Assembly (NCBI GenBank): GCA_001692895.1
Contig: KV748187.1
Location: forward strand, 2,181,715 to 2,245,714
Reading direction: 5' to 3'
DNA length: 64,000 nt
Origin: Cenococcum geophilum 1.58
Taxonomy: Eukaryota > Ascomycota > Dothideomycetes > Gloniales > Gloniaceae
The notes under the pieces were generated by a model that had not been told where the DNA came from, made no database searches, and saw only the letters and a list, made by a program, of their open reading frames with translations. The translations under genes were made by a program, and so were the position numbers. Each line of letters begins with the position of its first letter. Positions within the stretch are counted from its first letter, which is position 1. Positions 12,534-22,828 of the stretch are shown here, in pieces.

Positions 12534-14230
12534 ATTAACCTATACTCCTTTATACTTATAAGTATAAAAATTATATTAACTAAGTTTTATTATAATTTTC
12601 TAAGCTCTAACTCTATCTTTTAATAGTTATAGTTTAAATTACTTTACTTTAGCTTTTATATATAAGAGACCTAGGCTTTCTTATTTATAAATATTAATTA
12701 GATTATTTAATATTTACTATTATAAGAATTTAGCTTATTAAGTAATAGTTATATAAAGTAAAGACTATAAGCTACTCTTATAATACTAAATATAATTGCT
12801 TATAAGCTAGATATATTAAGGATATATCTAAGATAATCTTACCTAATAGTAAAATAGACCTAGAATTATAGTAAAACCTAAATTATTAATATTATAATAG
12901 AGGAGACTAAAATATATTAGCTTTATAGAATTTAGTAAGATCTAGAATATAATATACTAGAGTAAATAGAGGCTTATAGATTATAAGTAAAGATTTTAAT
13001 TATACGCCTTATAAACTTTATAATTAAAACTTTATGTATCTAGATTAGTTCATTAGAAGTATAATATACCAATATATCTAATAATAATAGATATTAAATA
13101 ATATAAATATTATAATTATATAATATTTATATAACTCCTTTTCTCGTCTTCCTCTAATAATTTCCTTATAGTTAAAATTTTATAGCTGAGAGTATAAATA
13201 TTTATTATAAATTACGCCTATATAGAGTATCTATTTTCTAAAGCACTTTAGAGGCTCAAAGAGAGTATATATTATACTTATTTTATCCTTTAATATATAT
13301 AAATATTATTATCTATTTAATATTAGAACTAAGTTATATATAAGATATATCTAGGATATATCTAGGATATAGTCTTTTATATTTTATATATATCTTAGTA
13401 ATATTCTTATTATATATTTAGATTAGATAAATCTATAATAATATTTAATTCTATACTTGAGTAGGATATAGTATTCTAGTATCTTTTAACTAAATATAAG
13501 TCTTTTTATTACTAGAGATTTAGTTTATATAATTAATATTAAGCCTAGTATATATTATAGAATTCTAACTTATTACTTAAGCGTTAAAGAAAAGGCATTA
13601 GTAGATTATTATAGCTGGTATTAGGATTTATAATTTTTTTATAATACTCTTAATATATGCTAGATATTATCCTAGTTACTATCTTTTAATATATTATATA
13701 TATATTCTCTTATACTTATTACCCTTTATAAAAGAAGTACTTCTTATAATTATTTAAAATCTTTAAATTAAGAATTAAGTTTGCTTTATTAGTAGTAGTA
13801 TAAAAGAACTATCTAAGATAGGTAAGTGCGTGGGGGTGCCTGGATATATTCTAGATATATTAACTAATATATCCTATTCCTAGGTTATATCCTTAGATAT
13901 ATTCAATAGGTTATTTCTAATATATATTCTATTATATTTAGAATATATCCTAATACTAGATTTATTATCTAATAAATCCTTAATACTTCAATTTATATCC
14001 TAAATTATATTTAGATATATATAACCTAAGTTATATCCTAAGTTATATCCTAAGTTATATCCTAGATATATTCTTAATTATATCCTAGGTTATATCTTAG
14101 GTTATATCCTAGATATATCTTTACGCAATTTAAAGTAGTTATATATTGTTAGTTATTTCTAATCTAGAGATTATACAATCTTAAATATCCTATAGATAGG
14201 ATATAGTTATAATATTATATAATTAAGTAT
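12534..14230. other. AT-rich decayed DNA, no gene recognised
   Basis: Extremely TA-rich, with stops in all frames. No family was recognised. It ends abruptly near 14230-14250, where balanced, CpA-containing sequence of the gene island begins. Confidence 0.7.
13850..14125. repeat. Degenerate 11-12-bp tandem repeat (TTATATCCTAAG type)
   Basis: Repeated words TTATATCCTAAG, TTATATCCTAGG and GATATATCCTAG, most regular at 14030-14115. A low-complexity minisatellite in the AT-rich border of the gene island. Confidence 0.7.
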
Positions 14231-14311
14231 ATAAATGGCGATAATTTTAAATAATTTTGTATTGAAACCTCATTAAGTGTGCGCGCACGGTGTTAAAGTT
14301 CATCCAGTGTA

Positions 14312-14491
14312 AGATTTTGTAACGTGGCGTATTTCCACACTCCCGGAGCTTTCGGCAACACTGGCCGAGCTGTATGCTCAAGCGGCTGAGGCACCTGAGA
14401 TAAGCGCTCAGCCGAGCATGGAACACCAAGGTTTGTCTAATCCATTTCTTGTTTCTCTCTTCATGCGCAAGGATGAACCCGTCGGGCTAAC
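14312..14491 (+). pseudogene. Possible C-terminal coding fragment, unassigned
   Basis: A short open stretch after an in-frame TAA reads, in part, LPELSATLAELYAQAAEAPE and ends VGLT before a TAG. Composition is balanced and helix-like, unlike the RIPed DNA to the left. No start codon or family was recognised. It may be a remnant of a gene cut by the repeat boundary near 14230, or chance. Confidence 0.25.
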
Positions 14492-15237
14492 GTAGATCTT
14501 CTCGCGCAGTAGACGATAGCCACTGGAGCAGCCCAACCCCGCGCCGGATCGCCGCTGCACACCCTAGCTACTGTATAAGGCTGCCGCCATCACTGGGCGC
14601 ACGATACCTTTGGTCGTTAGGAGTCGCCGTACGAATACCAACTCGCACGCCTGGTTGCTAAACAGCGTTCTCCAGAATGCTCGATAAAGCCATGGGAGGT
14701 CTTTTACAAGCGCATACTGTTTTGGGTGGATGTTTGTGTCTTTTTTCTAGGTAGATATGATGAGCGGGCATCAGGATGTCTGCACGTTACGAATAAAATT
14801 GGATTGAGGACTCTGTGGTAAACTTTATGGACCAGATCTACCTCCAACTACAAGCTTTTATTTTATTAAATCATGTTTATCAATTTCTGTCCAACGTTCC
14901 GTCCAGCGTTCTCTCCAGTGTTCTTACTTTGCATGTTAATTCTATTTCCTCATCAATTTGGCTTTTAAGTACAGAGAAACCGTAGTGTAGCAGGTTGATA
15001 TCCAAACTATAGCCTGAAAGCCGCGAAACTATGAAGACGTTTTGCGTAAGCGAACTACAGAGTAACGTATTTAATATATATGATCCGGGCTTATGTATGT
15101 ACATAGAGCTTCGAGCTATATACAGAGGCTCATTCCCCTGAAAAGCAAATATATAACACTTCAACCGCTTATAATTGGAAGTGATCTCGCCAGGACCTAA
15201 TTTATTACATATTAGAGCGCATATTAATGAACCTATA
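14492..15237. other. Balanced-composition intergenic sequence
   Basis: No convincing coding sequence. The open minus-strand frame across 14880-15434 begins with TTG and mostly overlaps, in a different frame, the better-supported C-terminal part of the MGCGSS gene. Confidence 0.5.
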
Positions 15238-15980
15238 TTAATCACAATCCGGGTCCTTAACGACAACTCCGTCCTGTTGGACACTTGGGAACCATACGCC
15301 CTGGTTAAATCGTCCAAAGCTCCAATTAGACGGGTGCTTTTGTACCATGCGTTGAATTTTGTCGGCAGATGTGCACATTTGCTCAACATGGTCTTCACGT
15401 CGATCATCTGCAGGATCTGAGGCATAAGACCCAAGCTTTCCGGCGAGATCGCTTAGGACAGCGCTCACTAGTGATTACATGTAAGATTAGACGAAGTCAA
15501 TGGGGGAGTATATGCAGGAGCCGTACCGTTACTACCGCTAACCGTTATATGGTTGACCAGGGCCTCACCTATAGTTCGACGAACATAGGAAGAATACTGT
15601 GCGGCATAAAAGCGCTCTGCGTGCTGATCTATGAGTGTACAGAGCACTATTATGCCCTGAGTGATGTCGTTGCCCTCGAGCGTGTGGTCCTCGTAGATTG
15701 TTGGCTGCCCCTGATAGCTTGACTTTGGTTGGGTGCGTTTTCCCTGGGCGGAGCCGGTTCGTTTGGAACTGGAAGGCCTCTGGCTGGAGGAAGGTCGTTT
15801 AGAGCCAGTGGAGGGCCTAGTTGAACTAGACGAAGGCCGCTTAGAAGATGAGGGTCGTTGAGAAGAGGGAGGTCGCTTAGAGGCAGGTCGATTTGAAGTG
15901 CGAGGTCGAGCTGTTGATGCCCTCACAGGCTCCATGGGTATAGGTTCATTGGCCGCTTCCTTTGAACTACCACAGCCCAT
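15238..15980 (-). pseudogene. MGCGSS-type putative N-myristoylated protein gene, apparently frameshifted
   Basis: Starts at ATG 15980 (minus). The N terminus MGCGSSKEAANE is a strong myristoylation/palmitoylation signal (Gly2, Cys3), predicting a membrane-anchored protein. Residues about 20-85 are a basic, disordered Ser/Pro/Arg tract with repeats of the SSSKRPSSSQRP kind. A folded segment follows (GNDITQGIIVLCTLIDQHAE, then VRRTIGEALVNHIT), and the frame ends at residue 170 (15468). The overlapping minus frame 15467-15238 continues naturally (LSDLAGKLGSY ... IQRMVQKHPSNWSFGRFNQG ... ) to a TAA at 15238. No convincing GT-AG intron joins the two: the only GT...AG there is about 11 bp. A one- or two-base indel is therefore the simplest reading, though a sequencing error is possible. 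I do not know the family's function. Confidence 0.55.
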
Positions 15981-16280
15981 AATCAGTACAGCCTCTCACC
16001 CCTTTTCATATGCACTGCACAACCACAATCTTTCTTTACCGTAAACCCGTTCGGTATGTAATCAGGGCGTTTTCGGTTGCAATCTGGAGCTTTTTCAATC
16101 TGACGTTGATCTGGTAGTCGTACTCAATCTGAAATAAAACCAACTGTTTTTTTGTTCGTTCTAAAAGGCCTCAGACGAGGCTTAAAATTAGTCACGTCTT
16201 CTGCCAGTAATGATTAATCCTCTGCCAAAACGTACCTACTACCAATCCTTTATTACCAGCTCCTTATTTAGTGTCCTACT
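15981..16280. other. Intergenic, between divergent genes
   Basis: About 300 bp between the minus-strand MGCGSS gene and the plus-strand Myb/SANT relic, which would share this promoter region. No clear TATA box or repeat was seen. Confidence 0.5.
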
Positions 16281-16800
16281 ATGTCGCCAACGACTGCCAC
16301 CCCTGCTCCTGCTACTAATACGCATACACTGCGTTTTTCGAGTCCTCCGCAACTCTTGTATATAGCCCGCAGCTCGCCAAGTAACTCCAAAGAAGAAGTT
16401 ATAGTTAAAGGCCCAGTAGAGGCCGTTTGGCAAGGGCTCCGCACAGATAACTCGTATAAGGAAGGCTGGTAGGTAGCTCTAGACACTGCGCAGGCAGAGA
16501 CTTAATATCTAATTACTATACGGCAGCTTAAAAGTAAGCATAATAGCTATAAAAAGGACTAAAAAGCATAGAAGGAGCTCTGCAGCTAATCTAGCTAGGG
16601 GTAGGATAATAATAAAGGTGTACTACTTACCTCTAAAGACGTTATGGATAGATATTTTGAAGCCAATCCTGAAGTTTTGAGACGCTCTGCCAGCTTTCCT
16701 AGAGGAGCTTTATTAGCTAGTGATATTTCCTACATAATTGCTCTACTATACCTTCCAGTTAATAATTATCGTCCTCAGGAGCCACTTCCAAGCTAATTTC
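16281..16800 (+). pseudogene. Myb/SANT-like DNA-binding protein relic
   Basis: ATG 16281 opens a Thr/Pro/Ala-rich N terminus (MSPTTATPAPATN) and runs to YKEGW, where a TAG (probably from Trp or Gln) interrupts. Reading through several stops gives VALDTAQAET, TIRQLKSKHNSYKKD, KAWKELCS, then LLTSKDVMDRYFEANPEVL. The spacing of KEGW, RQLKSK, YKKD, WKELC and the acidic aromatic motif fits the fungal Myb/SANT-like DNA-binding domain family (Myb_DNA-bind_3), many of them transposon-associated or multicopy. Stops are mostly TAG/TAA, consistent with mild RIP. The C terminus may be the acidic segment ending at 17354. Confidence 0.6.
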
Positions 16801-16810
16801 ACGACCAACT

Positions 16811-17199
16811 TCACCCCTCCCCCTTTGGGCAGCTGCAGATTCGATGCACCTTCAATTCGCTTGATTGCCACCAACTGTAGATAGTAATTGTAGCAAACGC
16901 CTCTATTCGCGATCGGCCTTCCTCCACAGCGCCGTAATCTTTATCAAATGTCGTAAGGTTTCCACCCACACGATATTGCCAAATTTCATCGACCTCTCTG
17001 CAGAGACAGCGTTGTATTCGCGTTTTGGCGGCCACAGTGGAGGCGTAGTTAAGGGGGAGAAGGGGGAGCGCACGGCGTATGTCTTCGATTTGATTCTCCC
17101 AGCCAAAGGTGATTTTCCAGGGCCACCGACAGGTCCTTGCGTGTAGCGGCAGCCGTTCGCTACAATTACTCGTACAGTTGGTGGGATTAAGGAAATTGG
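16811..17199. other. Segment sharing a diverged repeat with 19320-19380
   Basis: The plus-strand sequence around 16905-16960 (CGATCGGCCTTCCTCCACAG ...) resembles 19322-19375 (CAATCGGCCTCCTCCGCAG ...) in the same orientation. Several overlapping open frames exist on both strands, none with a recognisable family. It may be a fragment of an inserted element that splits the Myb/SANT gene. Confidence 0.35.
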
Positions 17200-17354
17200 A
17201 TGGCGTAGCAAATTTGAATGTCGCCAGCAGGGGGAAGGTGAAGCTGGTCGTGCAATTGACTGTAGAAAAGGCCTCAGTAGAGCTCCTTAACGAGTTTAAC
17301 GACATGGACCTTGACGATCAAGTGCTTATTCTAGAAGCCTTTAAGACGGAATAA
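17200..17354 (+). pseudogene. Possible C-terminal exon of the Myb/SANT relic
   Basis: An open frame ending in VEKASVELLNEFNDMDLDDQ and VLILEAFKTE before TAA (17354). The short acidic helical tail resembles C termini of Myb/SANT-type fungal proteins. It is separated from the N-terminal part by about 400 bp that I cannot connect in frame, so the link is an inference from proximity and orientation. Confidence 0.3.
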
Positions 17355-17499
17355 ACGCAAGGACCTTTTAATTTACATCGGAGGTGTTGCGGAAGAGGTT
17401 AATAGACGGGACTCTGGCAAAAATAAGCAAAAAGGAACATGGACGCGCCGAGACGATCAACTAGTGGCTAACTCGTCCGGCCGTCACCAACCTCAACGG

Positions 17500-18058
17500 T
17501 TAAAAGCGCGTGTTGATCAAGCCGCACGTAGATTGATCGCCGATATTAAATGGAAATATCCTAACAACCTTAACTCGTGATTGTAGAGCTGAAGAAAATG
17601 AGGTTAAAGGCTTCGCGATCGCATTAGGTGTCCACCTGGTAAGGTTATGATGAGGCTCTTCTTGATCTTGTATTTCTGAGTAATATTGACGATAGTTAAT
17701 GCGTTCTCTTATATAGAAAGGCTTGTACGCCTCTTTGAGGGGTTGTATCTGTAATAGTAGAGAGGTGGTGATTGAGCGATTAAGGAAGGAGGTATGGCGA
17801 CCTTGGGGTTGTATCCCATGTAACGGTAGTCCTACCATCAAATAACAATTGGGCATCCGTTCTCGATAACTGTAGGACGAATTGTACCGTTGCAAGGAAT
17901 AGGCAAACCAGGTTACTCTCCATAGAATGAAAAGAGATGACGCAACGGTGAAGTAAGGGTGCCCAAGTTAAGTTTGCGTAACAATTGGACGAGCTACCCA
18001 TCACATTCCCATCTCCTGGAGCAAGGTTAAAGTCTTTATCCCTAGGAAATCTTTGCAC
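17500..18058 (-). other. Two overlapping minus-strand open frames, unassigned
   Basis: Frame 18058-17780 (92 codons, GTG start) and frame 17895-17500 (131 codons) overlap. The second contains a charged stretch (YKPFYIRERINYRQYYSEIQ, then LTRWTPNAIAKPLTSFSSAL). Base composition is balanced with no RIP signs. No domain was recognised and no intron join stands out, so this may be a small unknown gene or chance. Confidence 0.25.
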
Positions 18059-18102
18059 AACCGGGCTTCACGGATTCATGAGATCACACTAACCTGCCAT
18101 TG

Positions 18103-18392
18103 TATCACTGCAATTTTCCTCAGGTGCATCCACCGCAATCTTCCTCAAGTGCATCTAGTGCATCCACTGTAATCTTCCTCAAGTGCACTGCAATCTTCCT
18201 CAGGCATCCACTGTAATCTTCCTCAAGTGCATCCACTGCAATCTTCCTCAAGTGCATTACTGTAATCTTCCTCAAGTGTATCACCGCAATCTTCCTCAAG
18301 TGCATTACTGCCTCAAGTGTATCACTGCAATCTTCCTCAAGTGCATCACTGCGATCTTCCTCAAGTGCATCATTGCAATCCTCCTCAAGTTA
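18103..18392 (+). repeat. 24-bp minisatellite, about 12 copies
   Basis: Imperfect tandem copies of CTGCAATCTTCCTCAAGTGC(ATCA). Counting TCCTCA-type cores gives about 12 copies; some are shortened or spaced irregularly (for example around 18150 and 18305). The units retain CA dinucleotides, so RIP has not acted here. Open frames over it are by-products of the period of 24. Confidence 0.9.
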
Positions 18393-19712
18393 TACAGATA
18401 TAGTTACACGTATGAATAAAGCAACTGTAGACATAATTGAGTGAGGGCAACAATATGTATGGGTATTTGAGGCAATAATATGGTCTGAACGAATGGTACA
18501 ATTTTTAATTTTTCAGGGCTACGCATCAATTTAAACCATGCCCCTCGGGGTGTACCTCCGATGTTACACGTAGGCAAGCCACGTGAGTGCTTCCTGACGT
18601 CGATATCGACATGGATATTTCAGCGATATTGCATGCATTTACGGAGGTCGGTAACATAGCCAATTGCACCTTCCCAATTAGGCAGTTAGGATACGTTTCC
18701 TCAGAAACTCTCTACAAAGCCTTAAAAATGCTAGAATTTTGTATATAATATATCTAGACGTCAATTAGGCACAAAGAACATGGAGAATTGAGGCTGTAGA
18801 AGTTTCTGCCTAAGCAGAAAAGGATGCAATCTGCGGTCGCATAATTATAGGGCGCCTCGGCCGCCCGACCGCTGGGACGCCTAGTACCCTGGTAGAAACC
18901 GTTAACTACTAACACAGAGGCTTCTGCAACCCTAATTTACCGATTTTTTTTTGCCGAATCAACGACTAAATAGATTTTAAATAAAATGTTGCTGTTTTTA
19001 ATGCTCTTACAGGTAGTTATTGCGGGTGGTAAGCTTGGGGGTATCATAACTGCCGAAGGTGCAATTGGCTATGTTACCGACCTCCGTAGTAACCGGAAAT
19101 ATATACTTTGTCGATCTATTCGAGAACTGCGAGACTTGTTCGCAATATCGCTTTTCTCATCTGTATGAGACTCAATCGGAGTTTTATGCAGTGTCCTCAC
19201 CCCGCTATATAGATTGTGGGGTGGCTGTTGGTGGCCTTGGGATGAAGTTGGTGATCGGGAAGTACACAGGGTGTACGACCCTAGTCCCCCCCCCCCGGTA
19301 CGCGCGGGCTGCAAGAACCTTCGCAATCGGCCTCCTCCGCAGTATCGTGATCTTTGTCAGGAACACCGTCGATTTTGGTGTTGCTATGCACGGGCCACAA
19401 CTCCGAACACACTATCGGTGCAAGGGATAAATATATAGCTGATTAGCATTACACTTGCCTTAGTTACAAAACTTATAGCTCCACTTTCCTTAAAGTATAT
19501 AATAACAAGGCTAAATAATAAGTACATTGTATTAGGATGCTCATAAGGCCCTAAATTATAAAACGTAAGCCCTTTCAAGTATTACTCTTTTAAGAAATTT
19601 ATGCTTTAATTTGCTTATGAAATAAACCACTGCCATAGCGATGCTTTTTTTTTGCGTGTTAGCCTATAGCCGGAATTTGAGGCTATATATTATCCTAATT
19701 GGCGCTGCCGAT
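18393..19712. other. Non-coding island DNA with inverted fragments
   Basis: No gene is supported. A roughly 30-bp sequence at 18642-18671 (GAGGTCGGTAACATAGCCAA ...) recurs inverted at about 19057-19085 (starts GAAGGTGCAATTGGC). Homopolymer runs of T occur near 18945 and 19645, and of C at 19288-19298. Confidence 0.5.
18642..19085. repeat. Inverted repeat pair of about 30 bp, spacing about 390 bp
   Basis: The left arm (18642-18671) and the right arm (about 19057-19085) are reverse complements over about 30 bp, including GGTCGGTAACATAGCC and GCAATTGGCTATGTTACC. No full transposon was recognised between them. Confidence 0.7.
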
Positions 19713-19724
19713 AGGACCGGTCCT
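19713..19724. promoter_or_regulatory. 12-bp perfect palindrome AGGACCGGTCCT
   Basis: A perfect palindrome about 250 bp upstream of the NACHT gene start and just before a 21-bp tandem repeat. It is a candidate binding site for a dimeric regulator, based only on symmetry and position. Confidence 0.35.
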
Positions 19725-19727
19725 TTT

Positions 19728-19790
19728 GGTGCCAATTGGCGTTTGACAGGTGCCAATTGACGTTTGATAGGTGCCAATTGGCGTTTGACG
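19728..19790 (+). repeat. Three tandem 21-bp repeats upstream of the NACHT gene
   Basis: Three copies of GGTGCCAATTGGCGTTTGAC(A/G), the middle one with two base changes. Each holds CCAATTGG, itself a palindrome and a CCAAT-containing word. They end 183 bp before the start codon at 19974, so they may belong to the promoter. Confidence 0.85.
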
Positions 19791-19973
19791 CAGCCTCCCG
19801 TCCTGGCTGGGTGCCCTATTTCTTCACCTATGTCGCTCAACATCCTCAACTCGAAGCATATCTTTTGCGTTTAATGTCATAATGTCTTAGTACGGCTCTA
19901 TGCGCTCTACTCTATATTCCGGCTAGCTTTCCATACAACTTCCCAATAGCGCTCCCACCAAAACTTCTTCGCT

Positions 19974-22828
19974 ATGGTTCTCGATCCTCTTTCCGCTCTC
20001 AGCCTTGCAAGCAATGTTGTCCAATTTATAGATTTTGGAAGCAGACTTATATCAGAGATCCAAGAAATCCGTCAATCTGCCTCCGGGTTAACAAAAGAGA
20101 ACATAGACTTCCTTTTCACGGCTGAGGCCTTTAGGCGGAAATCGGATATCCTATTCGCTAATCCTACCGACGGAATAGGCAGCAACAGCCTTCCGCTAAG
20201 TTGCAGTGCTCTGCAAGAGTTTGCGGTCCCATGCCGACAGGTTTCAGATGAACTCATAGCTATACTGGAGGGCCTAAAGGTCATGGAGCCGCGGAAGAGG
20301 CAGCAAAGTTTCCGGCAAGCCTTGAGAAGCATCACTAAAAGGCGGAAGATTAAGGAATTAGTAGCTAAGATGGGAATACTACGAAAACTTGTAGATTCGC
20401 ATCTTATCACTATTCTCAGGTCTTTGCTCCCCTTCCTCGACTTCTGGCGTTTTTCTAATCTAAAGATAGCGACCAGTCTTCCTCAGTACTGGACTCTTTG
20501 CGAACTATTCAAGAGGACAATAAGCGTCTGCAGATTAAGAGGAATAAGGACATCATCAAGATAAAAGATGACATCGTTAGCATGATTAATTCACATGAAG
20601 CGACGACGTCTGTGCCTCAATGTACATTGGCTCACGTGTCGGAAAAATTGAAGAGTTTAGTAATAGAGAGTGAGAAAGAAGCAGGAGAGCAACGTATACT
20701 CAACAGCCTTCAGTTCACATCTATGACACTTCGACGTTCCGCAATCCCTGAGGCACACAAAAATACCTTCTCTTGGATCTTCGACAGCGCTTCCTCTTCT
20801 CATGCTCCTAGCTCATTCCAGAGCTGGCTAGAGAATGGAACTGGGGTGTACTGGGTTGCCGGGAAGGCTGGCAGTGGAAAATCAACTTTCATGAAATATC
20901 TTTACTACCACAGGAAAACACGTAAACTTCTGCTTCCCTGGGCGGGACACACAAAGCTTGTCATGGCAGGCTTTTTCTTCTGGAATGCTGGGGCTCGTAA
21001 GCAGCATTCGCAGGAAGGGCTCTTTCGGTCCTTGCTGTTCGAGGTTTTACGCCAATGCCCAGGGCTTATTCAGACCGTTTGCTCTAGCAGATGGACCAGG
21101 CAGAAGGCTCCCCTGAACGAGCCTTGGACACCCCAAGAGCTGGTCGAAACTTTTGAAAGGCTGATCCGCCACAGCGTTGATGATACGAAGTTCTGTATCT
21201 TTATTGACGGCCTTGATGACTACAGCGGTGATCATCAAGAATTGGTGAATCTTCTCAAGAGTGTATTTGGCTCCTCTATCATAAAGCTTTGCATATCCAG
21301 TCGACCACGGAACATATTTCAGGAGAATTTCGGCGGAGATAAGTTCACCCATCTTCTTCTTGAGGACCTCACTCGCAATGATATCAAACTCTTCATCCGA
21401 GAAAAACTTGAAGATAACGTGTCTTTTCAAAACCTCGAGCAGAAAGACCCACGCTGCAGGGATTTAGCTGAAGAAATCGTGAACAAGGCTCAAGGAGTAT
21501 TTCTGTGGGTTACCCTTGTGGTGCGCTCGCTCCTTAAAGGCTTAACAAACGCTGATAGGATCGCCGATCTGCAAAGGCGGCTAAGAGAGTTTCCTCAAGA
21601 ACTGGAGCCATACTTCAAACACATGCTCGATCAGATAGAGGACATTTATCAGGAAGAGTCTGCTCAACTGTTCTACATTGCTCTCTCCGCCGATGAGCCT
21701 CATACACTTGCTACCTACATGTTTATTATTGATGACGAGCATCACCAGGATGCCATGATCCAAGATGATGCGCCGATTCATTTCCTCAGTGTAGATGAGA
21801 TCAAGGTCAGATTTGAGGTCACAAAGAAGCGTCTCAATGCTAGATGCTTAGATCTATTGGAAATACAGGAGGTAACGGACTCCAAGGTGCCAGAGGATAT
21901 GTACAGTTGTTATATTGTCGACTTTCTTCACAAGAGTGCTCGGGATTTCTTTCTTAAAAGCAATATACGAAGTTTGCTTGCGAGCCGCGTTAAACCAGAT
22001 TTTCAGGTCAGCAAGGCCCTTTGCAGTTCCTTCGTCCGTCAGACGAAGTTGAGACCTGAAAGAAACACTTCCCCTGTCGATAGAGGTACACTGGAGGAGC
22101 TTTGGGGCAAGATTGTTTACTACGAACTTGAACTAGAGACAAAAATTGGGGAAACGACATTCGAAGCGCTCGAAAAGCTAGATGCAATTTCTAACATGAT
22201 CTACAGTAAACAGACGTTGGGCGACGGTGTGGTGTTTGTCGACCCATCCACATATCTTGCACAGCGGCCTTTTCTAGAGAATGCCATTCGGAAAAAGCTG
22301 TACGTATACGCAGCAGCCAAGCTTCACGAAGATCCCGGATCCATGGAAAAGTGCCGAAAACAAGTCTTACTGGACCTAGTATTACTCAGGTGCCCCCCTT
22401 CAAGCCCTCATCCATCTCAAATTCCAGCAATTGTTGGCTTACTCTTGGACAATGGAGCTAAACTTTTCAAGGAGACCGGCCACCAGGCGGAAGGTGAAAA
22501 CTCTCTCAAACCACCTCATCCTTTAGCGAATACCCCCTGGAACCGTTTTGCCTTTTTCATGGAGGAACATCGCCATGAAGTTAAGCAAGAAACTCTTGTG
22601 ACTTGGTTTAAGGTAGTGAAGATGATAATTCTCCGTGATTCAATTCACTCAGAGATAGCCAATATCCCAACTGCTCCTTCATATTTGGCTCTTTCTGAAG
22701 CGTTCCACAAGATATTCTCACCTGATGACGCCTCTCACCTAGATAAAATCCTCGAAAGATATACCAGTACACGGCTTAGAACGGATACGAAAAAGTGGAA
22801 CTTCCTTAGATGGCTCCTGTGGAGATAA
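19974..22828 (+). CDS. NACHT-domain NLR-like (STAND) protein
   Basis: Predicted 934 residues from two exons: 19974-20419 and 20470-22828 (50-bp intron). The N terminus (MVLDPLSALSLASNVVQFID) is of the helical fungal STAND N-terminal type. A pre-NACHT segment (ILNSLQFTSM, AHKNTFSWIF) lies at about residues 225-253, Walker A GKAGSGKS at 280-287, Walker B CIFIDGLDDY near 391-400, the sensor-like LCISSRP near 422-428, LEDLTRNDI near 446-454, and GVFLWVTLVV near 491-500. A downstream motif VDFLHKSARDFF (about 632-643) is usual in this fungal subfamily. No ankyrin, WD40 or TPR repeats are seen; the protein ends in a unique helical C terminus. Such proteins act in fungal non-self recognition and heterokaryon incompatibility; this one's ligand is unknown. 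It shows no RIP stops, unlike its surroundings. The ATG context is TTCGCTATGG. Confidence 0.9.
20420..20469 (+). other. Predicted 50-bp intron of the NACHT gene
   Basis: Starts GTCTTT and ends GATAG, with a possible branch site CTAAT about 11 bases before the 3' end. Removing it joins the two long frames in phase and yields ...TILSDQSSSVLDSLRTIQED. The donor is weak, but the upstream GTAGAT donor would not keep the frame with the same acceptor. Confidence 0.7.

Noticed and set aside
14880-15434. 184-codon minus-strand open frame
   Set aside because: It starts with TTG and overlaps, in another frame, the C-terminal part of the MGCGSS gene, which has better coding character.
16811-17305. Minus-strand open frames of 164 and 102 codons
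   Set aside because: Mutually overlapping and without a recognisable domain; they lie in a segment with a diverged repeat.
18120-18419. Open frames on both strands across 18.1-18.4 kb with repeated residues
   Set aside because: The 24-bp tandem repeat keeps any frame open; nothing indicates translation.
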